Part shown: positions 55,664 to 64,000 of the stretch, piece after piece
Layout: every line of letters starts with the position of its first letter
How positions within the stretch are numbered: the stretch's first letter is position 1
Assembly: GCF_001553935.1 (NCBI RefSeq)
Contig: NZ_CP014232.1
Coordinates: 2,604,001-2,668,000 of the forward strand
Reading direction: 5' to 3'
Length of the DNA stretch: 64,000 nucleotides
Origin: Actinomyces oris
Lineage (GTDB): Bacteria > Actinomycetota > Actinomycetes > Actinomycetales > Actinomycetaceae
Position numbers and translations under genes: made by a program
The notes under the pieces: model-generated
Databases searched by the model: none
What the model saw: the letters and a program-made list of their open reading frames with translations, nothing else
What the model was told of the DNA's origin: nothing

Positions 55664-58174
55664 ATGCAATATGCTCAGCGGCTGCTTGCCACCCTCCCTG
55701 TGACCAGGGCGGGCCTGCGCGCGATTCTTGCTGTTCTGACAGCCTTCGGCATTGTTCTGGCCACCGCCGGTGTGGCCGCCATGCCCCTCCTGAATGCAGG
55801 CAATGTCGTTGAGGACTATGAGAGCGGCTCGGCCTGCCACCCTATCGCCAGAATGGTCTACCCTGAGGGGCAGTCGGCACCCGAGTACGTAATGCCGGTC
55901 TATGAGACCGGATTCGGTGTAGGGGTCGATTCGGTCCTGTTGAGCTGGTGCAGTACCGCAGGGGAGGTCCTGGAGGACCCCACCATCACGCTCAACGTCG
56001 TCGAGGGGAAGAACGTCACTCCTTACCTGCTTCCTGGCATCAAGGCCGAGCTCGAGCGTCCCGCTCCCGCCAACGGCGAGCAGGAGGTATTCATCCCGAC
56101 GGACTACCTCATCAAGGGGATGCGTCAGGCCACCGGTGACAGTGGCTGGGAGGTGGGTGCGAAGGTCTTCAGCCTCACCTACACCAGTGGAACGGTGAGT
56201 GCGACGACGGGCCTGTTCTCCTTCGTCAAGCAGGACCCGGACGTCATCAACCCCCCGGCTCCCGAGCCGACGCCGGAGCCGACTGCCGAACCCTCTGCGG
56301 AGCCCACCGCAGAACCGACGGCGGAGCCCACCGCGCAGCCGACTGCCGAACCCTCTGCGGAGCCCACCGCAGAACCGAGCGCTGCACCCGGTCCGGTGCC
56401 GACTGCTGAACCGACGACCGCACCCACTGCGGAACCGGCTCCTGATGCCACGACTGAGCCGTCGCCGACACCCTCGGCAACTCCCTCACCGACTCCTTCC
56501 GGGTCCCCCAGCCCGTCGGCATCCCCGTCACCGAGTCCCTCCGCGGCACCCAGCCCGACGGCGAGTCCTTCCGCGACTGCCTCACCCAGCTCATCGCCCT
56601 CGCCTTCAAGGACTCCCAAGCCCAAACCGACCGCCTCTGCCCAGCCAAGTGCCTCCCCGAGCGCCACTGCTAAGACGTGCCAGGTCAAGCCCGCCATCCA
56701 GGTGCTCGGCTCCGATGGCTCCGACCCCCAGGGGAGCGAGCCCACCTATGACCCGGAGACCGCCGTCAGGGTCCGCGGCACGGGCTGGTGCTCCCAGGGG
56801 GAGATGCTCGACGGCGACAAGCCGGTCGAGATCAAGGTGGCGGCCTACGGCGGATACGTGGTTCCGGGAACGCTCTCGGTTCCCGTCACCTTCCATCACG
56901 GGTCTTTCGAGGCTCAGCTCAACCTGTCTGCCCTCTACACCGGGGGGAACGTGGACAAGGGCCGCTACTACCTGCAGCTCTCGCCCATCGATTCCGGGCT
57001 GACCGCCGCCACCAACATCTTCGCCCTCAACAAGGCCGTCGCCCCACAGCCCAAGCCGTCCCCCGCGCCGAGCCCGGCTCCTACCGCGACCGCGGAGCCC
57101 TCGGCCGCTGCGGAGCCCACCAGCGAACCCGCACCGGAGCCGACGGGTTCGCCCGCCAGCCCTGGTCCCACACCCTCCGCTGCGCCGTCGTCGCAGCCCT
57201 CCGCCTCGGCGGTCCCCTCGGTCCGCCCCTCTGAGTCGGCGTCCGCGGCTCCCGCACCGCAGACCACCGAACCCGATCAGAACGCTCCGAAACCGAACCC
57301 GGATGGCGGACGCCCCGGAACGGACAACGCCCCCGGCAACAACCCAGGTGGTGACTCGGGTAACCCGGGCGACACAAGCAACTCTGGCGACCATGGCTCC
57401 GGCGCGGGTACAGACACAGGCGGCCAGGCCGACTCCTCCGCGCCGCAGGCACCCGGTGCCGGATCGGAGACCGGCTCCTCGACCTCCCAGGACGGCTCCG
57501 CCCAGCAGCATGCGAACGCAGGAGGCGCGCCTGCCCCGAACGCCGGAGGCTCAGGAGGCGAGAACGCCCATGCCTCTGAAGGCTCCGCGGCCTCGGCGCA
57601 GACCTCGTCTGAGGCTGACACGGCCTCTCAGCGTACCGTTCGTCCCGACCGGAGCCCGGTGGCCCCGGTGACCAGCGCGGCTCACCTGAGTGCGGAAAAC
57701 GCCGGCTCCCTGTCCGGCTCCCGCCAGGGCAACGTCGTCAACCTCGTCCTGCCTAAGTCCAAGGCGCAAGCGGGCGAGTGGGTCTCGGTGTTCGTCTTCC
57801 CCGGAGCCACCACCAAGGGCTGGGTGCAGGTTGATTCCGCCAACAGCGTCTCCATCGACATCTCAACCTTCGACTCCGGCTCCTACGAGCTGGCGGTGGC
57901 CGATCGTGACAACAGCCTCCTGGGGTGGGCGAAGCTGGAGATCTCCTCAGCCTCCTCCGACCCTCGCAGTCCGGCCCAGGCTCAGCTGCTGACCTTCCCG
58001 GATAACGTGGCTGAGCCCACCAAGAAGGGCCTCAGTGCCAACGACATGCTTCTGGGAAGCGCTGGAGGACTGCTGGTCGTCGGAGCCGTGAGCCTTCTGG
58101 TCGCCGCGTTCTCAGGGATGCCGCTGCGTGCACCACGGACCTCCCCGCGACTGCGGCTTCCGCGCAGGCGCTGA
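55664..58174 (+). CDS. secreted, membrane-anchored surface protein with long Pro/Glu/Ser/Thr stalk
   Basis: 836 aa from the ATG at 55664 (55673 also possible). Signal peptide or anchor with hydrophobic core AILAVLTAFGIVLATAGVAA. A first folded domain (residues ~50-200, two cysteines), then ~125 residues of EPTAEP/EPSAEP and SPSPTPSG repeats. A second domain (CQVKPAIQVLGSDGSDP... to NIFALNK) follows, then another ~190-residue low-complexity region and a last beta-rich domain (NVVNLVLPKSKAQAGEWVSV...LAVADRDNSLLGWAKLEI). The C-terminus is a membrane helix (LLVVGAVSLLVAAF) with an Arg-rich tail and no LPxTG. Family unknown; the stalks probably span the cell wall. Confidence 0.75.
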   Translation: MQYAQRLLATLPVTRAGLRAILAVLTAFGIVLATAGVAAMPLLNAGNVVEDYESGSACHPIARMVYPEGQSAPEYVMPVYETGFGVGVDSVLLSWCSTAGEVLEDPTITLNVVEGKNVTPYLLPGIKAELERPAPANGEQEVFIPTDYLIKGMRQATGDSGWEVGAKVFSLTYTSGTVSATTGLFSFVKQDPDVINPPAPEPTPEPTAEPSAEPTAEPTAEPTAQPTAEPSAEPTAEPSAAPGPVPTAEPTTAPTAEPAPDATTEPSPTPSATPSPTPSGSPSPSASPSPSPSAAPSPTASPSATASPSSSPSPSRTPKPKPTASAQPSASPSATAKTCQVKPAIQVLGSDGSDPQGSEPTYDPETAVRVRGTGWCSQGEMLDGDKPVEIKVAAYGGYVVPGTLSVPVTFHHGSFEAQLNLSALYTGGNVDKGRYYLQLSPIDSGLTAATNIFALNKAVAPQPKPSPAPSPAPTATAEPSAAAEPTSEPAPEPTGSPASPGPTPSAAPSSQPSASAVPSVRPSESASAAPAPQTTEPDQNAPKPNPDGGRPGTDNAPGNNPGGDSGNPGDTSNSGDHGSGAGTDTGGQADSSAPQAPGAGSETGSSTSQDGSAQQHANAGGAPAPNAGGSGGENAHASEGSAASAQTSSEADTASQRTVRPDRSPVAPVTSAAHLSAENAGSLSGSRQGNVVNLVLPKSKAQAGEWVSVFVFPGATTKGWVQVDSANSVSIDISTFDSGSYELAVADRDNSLLGWAKLEISSASSDPRSPAQAQLLTFPDNVAEPTKKGLSANDMLLGSAGGLLVVGAVSLLVAAFSGMPLRAPRTSPRLRLPRRR
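56279..56377. repeat. 60-bp tandem duplication in the stalk
   Basis: The ~38 bases from 56279 recur exactly 60 bases later from 56339, including silent positions, within the EPTAEPSAEP repeat region. It shows recent length change of the stalk. Confidence 0.8.
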
Positions 58175-58250
58175 GACGGTCTGGCAGGAGAGCGTCAATG
58201 ACATTGTCAAGGGGCCTGAGCACGCGGCCGTGGAAAGGAGGTGGAAGCAG

Positions 58251-59045
58251 ATGATCCGGACGTCCCGGACAGTTGAGCGCGTACGGCGTGATCGACGTCC
58301 TGCACTGGCTCGGCATCGCATTGGCGTGAGGTGCCTCCAGGGATCACCGCGGATGCTCGTCATCGTCTGCTCCGTCCTCCTCGCCTGCCTGGTGGCGGTG
58401 GTCTCCACGAGCCCCGTCGCCAGCGCGGACACCAAGACCGGTCCCTCCACCACCGGAACCGCCTCAACGGTCAGCCCCTCGACGGTCGCCGTCGGAGGAA
58501 CGATCATGTACACGCTCTCAGGATTCCCCAGTGATGTGACGGTCCAGGTCCTCGTCGACGACGGCGCGCTGGTCGCCTCGCGCCCCTCGGAGTCCGAGGT
58601 GGTCACCACGATCACCGTCAAGAAGGACGGCACCGCCGCAGGCTCCTTCGAGCTTCCCGAGTACGTCGAGCAGGGAAACCACTGGCTGCGATTCCGGGTC
58701 GTCGGGGCTCAGGGGGAGAGCGGCCAGGAGGGCGATGCGGCGGACTACACCAACAAGAGCCCCTACTTCACAGTATCGGGTGTCACGGTCATCGGTGGGT
58801 CCGCCCCTCCCACCGTTCCGCCGGCTCCCACGCCGCCGCCCCGCCAGGTCACGACCATGGGGCGGTCCAACGCGGCCGCCGCCTCCGGCATCCAGGCCGC
58901 GGGGCCGGGTCGGGAGTCGACCGGTTTTCCGATTATCGGTGCCTTCGTCCTCGGGCTCAGCGTGATCCTGGTCGTTCTGTCGGTACTCGTGGCGATCAAC
59001 CGTCGCAGGATGGCTGCCTACCAACGTCGTCGGGCCATGGCCTGA
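58251..59045 (+). CDS. secreted single-domain membrane-anchored protein
   Basis: 264 aa from the ATG at 58251, preceded by AAGGAGGTG at eight bases, the best ribosome site in this area. The basic N-region is long (~33 residues), followed by a signal core (MLVIVCSVLLACLVAVVSTS) and cleavage near ASADT. One Ig-like beta domain (STVAVGGTIMYTLSGFPSDV then TVQVLVDDG... to YFTVSGVTVIGG), a Pro/Ala linker, and a C-terminal membrane helix (IIGAFVLGLSVILVVLSVLVAI) with Arg-rich tail. Same overall plan as the preceding protein, with no sortase motif. Likely co-expressed partner. Function unknown. Confidence 0.75.
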   Translation: MIRTSRTVERVRRDRRPALARHRIGVRCLQGSPRMLVIVCSVLLACLVAVVSTSPVASADTKTGPSTTGTASTVSPSTVAVGGTIMYTLSGFPSDVTVQVLVDDGALVASRPSESEVVTTITVKKDGTAAGSFELPEYVEQGNHWLRFRVVGAQGESGQEGDAADYTNKSPYFTVSGVTVIGGSAPPTVPPAPTPPPRQVTTMGRSNAAAASGIQAAGPGRESTGFPIIGAFVLGLSVILVVLSVLVAINRRRMAAYQRRRAMA

Positions 59046-59151
59046 GGACTGAGACCCGAGCTCCTTGTAAACTGCCGCCGGCGCCCACCCGTCTCGTGGT
59101 GCGCCCCGACGGGCACCGGCTCAGTGCCCCACACGGAAGGAACTCAGCACC

Positions 59152-60945
<1,794 letters not shown>

Positions 60946-61028
60946 CAGCAAGGGACGAAGCAGATCTGAGTTCGCAGGTCGCGTCGTTGGGTAAGGACCT
61001 GCGGACGGCGCGCTGATCCCGGCGTCGA

Positions 61029-61070
61029 GTTCGGTGCTCCCAGGGGCATCTCCCGGGGGGGGCACCGAAC
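61029..61070 (+). terminator. terminator after aspS
   Basis: GTTCGGTGC (61029-61037) pairs with GCACCGAAC (61062-61070); inner CCC/GGG tracts extend the stem. The bases TTGACGGCTTT follow. Confidence 0.65.
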
Positions 61071-61098
61071 TTGACGGCTTTCGCCTAGATTCGATGAG

Positions 61099-61872
61099 GT
61101 GACGATGCTTGCGTTGCACGAGTGGGGCGACCCGACGGATCCGCCGCTGCTCTTAGTCCACGGCCTGACTGAATCAGCTACCGCCTGGCCGGATGCCGTA
61201 GCCCGCTGGTCCTCCCAGTATCACGTCCTCGCGATCGATCAGCGGGGACACGGGGCATCCCCGCGGTGGGACGATGAGGCCCTGGCTCGGGCGCCGCAGA
61301 CGATGCAAGAGGACCTTACGAGGACATTGGCGCTGTTCCCGGAGCCGCCGGTCGTCGTGGCGCACAGTCTGGGTGGGCTCATATCGCTGCGGGTGAGTGT
61401 CGCCCGGCCCGAGCTCGTTCGGGCACTGGTACTGGAGGACGCCGCGCGTCCCACCGGGCACTGGGCTCCGGCCCTCTGGTTCGTGGAGTATCAGGAGCAC
61501 TTCCTGGACGCCTTCGCCGACGGCGGCACGGCCGAGCGGGAACGTATGCGGCGCGAGACCTCATGGACCGAGTCCGAGATCGAGGCCTGGGCCGCGTGCA
61601 AGAGGCAGGTCGACCGCCGTTACATCCGCGAAGGTACCTATCTCGGCGAGGCCGACCTCGTCAGCGCGATCAACCGGCTGCGGAGGCCGACGCTCTACCT
61701 GGCGCCCCGCCGCGGTGAGATGGCTCCTGACCCCTCTGAGGTGAGCAATCCGCTCGTACGTTTGGTGCTGCTCGATGGCGTCGGCCACTGCGTGCGGAGG
61801 GACGCCCCGGAGGCCTACCACGGGCTGGTCGATCCCTTCATCGAGGAAGTTTTCGCCGGCGCCGGCCGGTGA
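61099..61872 (+). CDS. alpha/beta hydrolase
   Basis: 257 aa, cytoplasmic. Oxyanion region LLLVHGLTESATAWPD, nucleophile elbow VVAHSLGGLISL, catalytic His in LLDGVGHCVRRD, and AIDQRGHGAS after strand 4. Substrate not predictable. GTG start immediately after the aspS terminator; weak ribosome site. Confidence 0.85.
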   Translation: MTMLALHEWGDPTDPPLLLVHGLTESATAWPDAVARWSSQYHVLAIDQRGHGASPRWDDEALARAPQTMQEDLTRTLALFPEPPVVVAHSLGGLISLRVSVARPELVRALVLEDAARPTGHWAPALWFVEYQEHFLDAFADGGTAERERMRRETSWTESEIEAWAACKRQVDRRYIREGTYLGEADLVSAINRLRRPTLYLAPRRGEMAPDPSEVSNPLVRLVLLDGVGHCVRRDAPEAYHGLVDPFIEEVFAGAGR

Positions 61873-61948
61873 CTCGGCTCCTGGGGGCTGACCTGTTGAC
61901 GTCGGCGCCGGCCGACGCCTGCGGAGGGGGTGCGAGACCGCTGCAGAT

Positions 61949-63505
61949 CTACAACCGGCCCAGAACGCAGGCGAAACCCCGACTGCCCGCGGCCCACTCC
62001 TCATCATTGGGACCGAGCGTGTTGATCGTGTAGCTGGTGGACAGGTCGAGTCCATAGCGCTGCGCGTAGGCGCTGGTGCAGGCGACCTCGACCTGAGGGT
62101 CATTCGCCATGGCCTCGGTGGCGCTGGAAGCGGTCGTGGCCGGATCGAAGGTTCCGCCGGCGAAGACGATCCAGTCGGCCTGGGAGCAGTCGACCTGGCT
62201 GACGCTCGTGCCGCCCACGACCGAGGTCGTCCGGCTCAGGCAGGTCCCCAGAGGCCACGGCATGTCGTCGGAGTAGGGGATGCCCTGGGCGTTGACCTGC
62301 GCGGGAGTCGGGGCGGATGTCGGGGAGGACGAAGCCTTCCGGGAGCCGGGGACGGTTGCCCGGGCCGTAGCCGAGGGGCGGCTGCCGGCGCCCTGCTCCG
62401 CTCGGGCCCCGGCATGTAGGACGGGCGAGGCAGAGGCCCGCTGGACTGCCCGGTTCGCTGACGGCACCGAGTCGATGAGCCTCACGGCGCCCAGCACAGC
62501 GGCGGAGATGACGACGCCCGCTGTCACACCCAGTGCCAGGAGCATCAGTGCCCTGCTCGAGCGGCGCGAGCCGTCTGTGGGCGTCGAGATCGCCGCAGGC
62601 AGGGGGTGGGAATCCCGTAGCGCCGAGTGAGGGGTGCTGAACGCGCCGTTCGAGAGCCCGCCGGCCCGAGTCAGTGCTTCGGTCAGCTCGTTGCCGTCGC
62701 GGTACCGCTGAGCGGGGTCGGGGTGCAGCGCCCGGTCGAGCAGCGGACGTAACGCCTCGGGGATGCGCGCGTCGGAGGTGTCGATGGGCACCGACAGGTG
62801 GTTGATGATCTCCGGCAGGCTCTGGGGGGCGCCGTCGGCTGTGCGTCGAGGACCGCGTCCGGTCAAGAGCGCGAAGAGAACGGCCCCCATCGACCACACG
62901 TCGCCCCTGGGTGAGGGCGCGGCCAGGGTGAAGGCCTCCGGGGGAGCGAAGTCCGGCGTCATCGTCTCCAGGGTGACGGAGGAGTCGATGCCCTCGCGCT
63001 GGACGGCGGCCAGGCCGAAGTCGCTCAGACGCGGGCTTCCATAAGCGTCAATGAGGATGTTTCCGGGCTTGATGTCGCGGTGGAGGACCCCGACGTCGTG
63101 AGCAGCGCCCAGGGCGGAGCACACGGCCGTGACGATGCTGACGGCCTGAGCGGCGCTGAGCTCGCCGTGCTGCAGGACCTGGGCCAAGGAACCCCCGTCA
63201 CAGCGTTCCATGACCAGGTAGGGGCGCCCGTCGGGAAGCACTCCGGAGTCGATCAGCGAGACCGCGTTCGGGTGCCCACTGATCCGGCTGGCGGCCGCCA
63301 TCTCCCGCATGAAACGTCGGCGGTTTCGCTCGTCGTGCAGCGGCCTGGAGTCGATCTTGACAGCCACTGGGCGCCCCAACGAGACCTGCTCCCCGGCGTA
63401 GACGGTGGCGAATCCTCCCTGACCCAGCACCTGCCCCAGACGGACACCGGGCACAGGCGGCGCCACGTGCCCAGAAGCACCGGAAACAGGGAGGGGACTG
63501 CTCAT
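61949..63505 (-). CDS. transmembrane serine/threonine protein kinase (PknB-like)
   Basis: 518 aa from the ATG at 63505 (MSSPLPVSGA); an in-frame start at 63532 adds nine residues. Kinase domain ~residues 25-285: glycine loop LGQGGFATVYAGEQ, VAVKID, HRDIKPGNIL, LSDFGLAAV, FAPPEA. One membrane helix (LMLLALGVTAGVVISAAVLGAV, ~residues 325-348), a Ser/Pro/Ala linker, then an extracytoplasmic ~100-residue domain with four cysteines (GTCLSR, VDCSQADW, VACTSAY, FACVLG), probably two disulfides. No PASTA repeats. The external domain should sense a signal; ligand unknown. Confidence 0.9.
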   Translation of the reverse strand: MSSPLPVSGASGHVAPPVPGVRLGQVLGQGGFATVYAGEQVSLGRPVAVKIDSRPLHDERNRRRFMREMAAASRISGHPNAVSLIDSGVLPDGRPYLVMERCDGGSLAQVLQHGELSAAQAVSIVTAVCSALGAAHDVGVLHRDIKPGNILIDAYGSPRLSDFGLAAVQREGIDSSVTLETMTPDFAPPEAFTLAAPSPRGDVWSMGAVLFALLTGRGPRRTADGAPQSLPEIINHLSVPIDTSDARIPEALRPLLDRALHPDPAQRYRDGNELTEALTRAGGLSNGAFSTPHSALRDSHPLPAAISTPTDGSRRSSRALMLLALGVTAGVVISAAVLGAVRLIDSVPSANRAVQRASASPVLHAGARAEQGAGSRPSATARATVPGSRKASSSPTSAPTPAQVNAQGIPYSDDMPWPLGTCLSRTTSVVGGTSVSQVDCSQADWIVFAGGTFDPATTASSATEAMANDPQVEVACTSAYAQRYGLDLSTSYTINTLGPNDEEWAAGSRGFACVLGRL

Positions 63506-63629
63506 GGGCACATGATCGTTGCGCGTGCGCATCGGTGCAAACCCGCCATTCCCTGAGCCTCATCGTCCAGGGGCCTCCCGCTGACCGTCTGCGTCGGGCG
63601 CCGTCGGCTACAGCGTTGCCGCAAACCGT

Positions 63630-63671
63630 GAGGGCCTCCTGCCGACATACGTCATTCGGCAAGAGGCCCTC
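63630..63671 (-). terminator. hairpin after the Cys-rich gene
   Basis: GAGGGCCTC-c-TGCCGA (63630-63645) pairs with TCGGCA-a-GAGGCCCTC (63656-63671) around a 10-nt loop. It lies 54 bases past the Cys-rich gene's stop and before the kinase start, so it probably separates them. Confidence 0.65.
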
Positions 63672-63724
63672 ATGGAGGCGCACCCGATGGACGCGGTGCG
63701 TTCAGGGGTGACTGACTGATTCGA

Positions 63725-64000
63725 TCAGGCGGCGTGCGTGCAGGTCGGGCAGGTGCAGTCCTCGCAGGTGCACGAGGAGCAGGAGTCCGAGCAGTGCTCG
63801 CACGAGCAGGTGTTGTGGTTGCAGGTGGGGCAGGTGCAGTCCTCGCACTCGCACACGGCGCAGGGGTCCGAGCAGTGCTCGCACGAGCAGGTGTCGCACT
63901 CGTCGTAGTGGCCGTTGTCCTCGTGGTGGGCGTGGCCGTTGTGAATGTAGTCCACGTGGTCTCCGTGGATGACGGCCAGGTGCCCGCAGTCGGGGCCGTG
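63725..64000 (-). CDS. His/Cys-rich metal-binding protein (partial, 5' end beyond window)
   Basis: 91 codons visible. The reading frame runs off the right edge without a start; a GTG at 63955 is internal. The N-terminal visible part HGPDCGHLAVIHGDHVDYIH with NGHAHHEDNGHYDE is a His-rich actinobacterial motif that I associate with zinc homeostasis genes. Then come two tandem 27-residue modules, each with nine cysteines in CxC, CxxC and related spacings (TCSCEHCSDPCAVCECEDCT... and TCSCEHCSDSCSSCTCEDCT...), ending CPTCTHAA. Twenty cysteines in all. Metallothionein-like binding of zinc or another soft metal is inferred. The full protein probably starts a few residues to tens of residues upstream. 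Confidence 0.72.
   Translation of the reverse strand, partial: HGPDCGHLAVIHGDHVDYIHNGHAHHEDNGHYDECDTCSCEHCSDPCAVCECEDCTCPTCNHNTCSCEHCSDSCSSCTCEDCTCPTCTHAA

Noticed and set aside
56279-56620. Stalk repeats considered as a CRISPR or intergenic repeat
   Set aside because: They encode in-frame EPTAEP/SPSPTP low-complexity protein without unique spacers.

Overview
The window is about 64 kb of high-GC DNA with dense, mostly Shine-Dalgarno-led genes. Gene content and order point to an Actinomycetales bacterium. An oral-type Actinomyces is the best guess, based on protein character, the thrS-HIT-pgsA-acyltransferase-pimA-pdxS/T-yebC-ruvCAB-yajC-secDF-apt-rel order shared with mycobacteria, DUF3000 next to RNase D, and a FemAB/ATP-grasp pair that fits a type-A5 peptidoglycan. 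The genus is inference; no rRNA or species marker is present.

Layout. (1) 1-9.1 kb, minus strand: RNase D, a DUF3000 protein and the treZ-treY-glgX set that makes trehalose from glycogen. (2) 9.2-9.4 kb: tRNA-Gly(GCC) and tRNA-Val(GAC) with a promoter and a strong terminator. (3) 9.7-12.2 kb: an ATP-grasp ligase abutting a FemAB-type aminoacyltransferase, probably peptidoglycan cross-bridge enzymes. (4) 12.3-20 kb: thrS, an Ap4A-phosphorylase-like HIT gene carrying an apparent one-base frameshift, pgsA, a PatA-like acyltransferase, pimA, a LemA-like membrane protein and a PrsW-type intramembrane protease. (5) 20.2-32.7 kb: vitamin B6 synthase (pdxS, pdxT) with a NUDIX gene between, yebC, ruvC (apparently CTG-started), ruvA, ruvB, yajC, secD, secF, apt and the bifunctional (p)ppGpp enzyme rel.

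(6) 32.7-35.9 kb is the clearest accessory segment: an unrecognised minus-strand gene, a TipA-like MerR regulator, decayed insertion-sequence sequence (IS256-type plus a second fragment), and a small EXLDI-type protein with a near-perfect leaderless promoter. (7) 36-47.1 kb: a DUF349 protein, an ABC-F ATPase, a metallo-beta-lactamase-fold hydrolase, hisS, two consecutive dynamin-like membrane GTPases, a ribbon-helix-helix protein and a DUF4097 protein. (8) 47.2-55.3 kb: a large DEAD-box helicase, an NMT1/SsuABC-like uptake transporter on the minus strand and a divergent enterochelin-esterase-like hydrolase. (9) 55.7-59 kb: two secreted, membrane-anchored surface proteins, the first with a long Pro/Glu/Ser/Thr stalk. 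(10) 59.1-64 kb: aspS, an alpha/beta hydrolase, a transmembrane Ser/Thr kinase, and at the right edge a His/Cys-rich metal-binding protein built of two tandem nine-cysteine modules and running off the window.

Most of the window is conserved housekeeping. The parts most worth a second look are the ATP-grasp/FemAB pair, the tandem dynamin-like GTPases with their RHH/DUF4097 neighbours, the island between rel and the DUF349 gene, the surface-protein pair and the Cys-rich protein. No CRISPR array, prophage or intact transposon is present.
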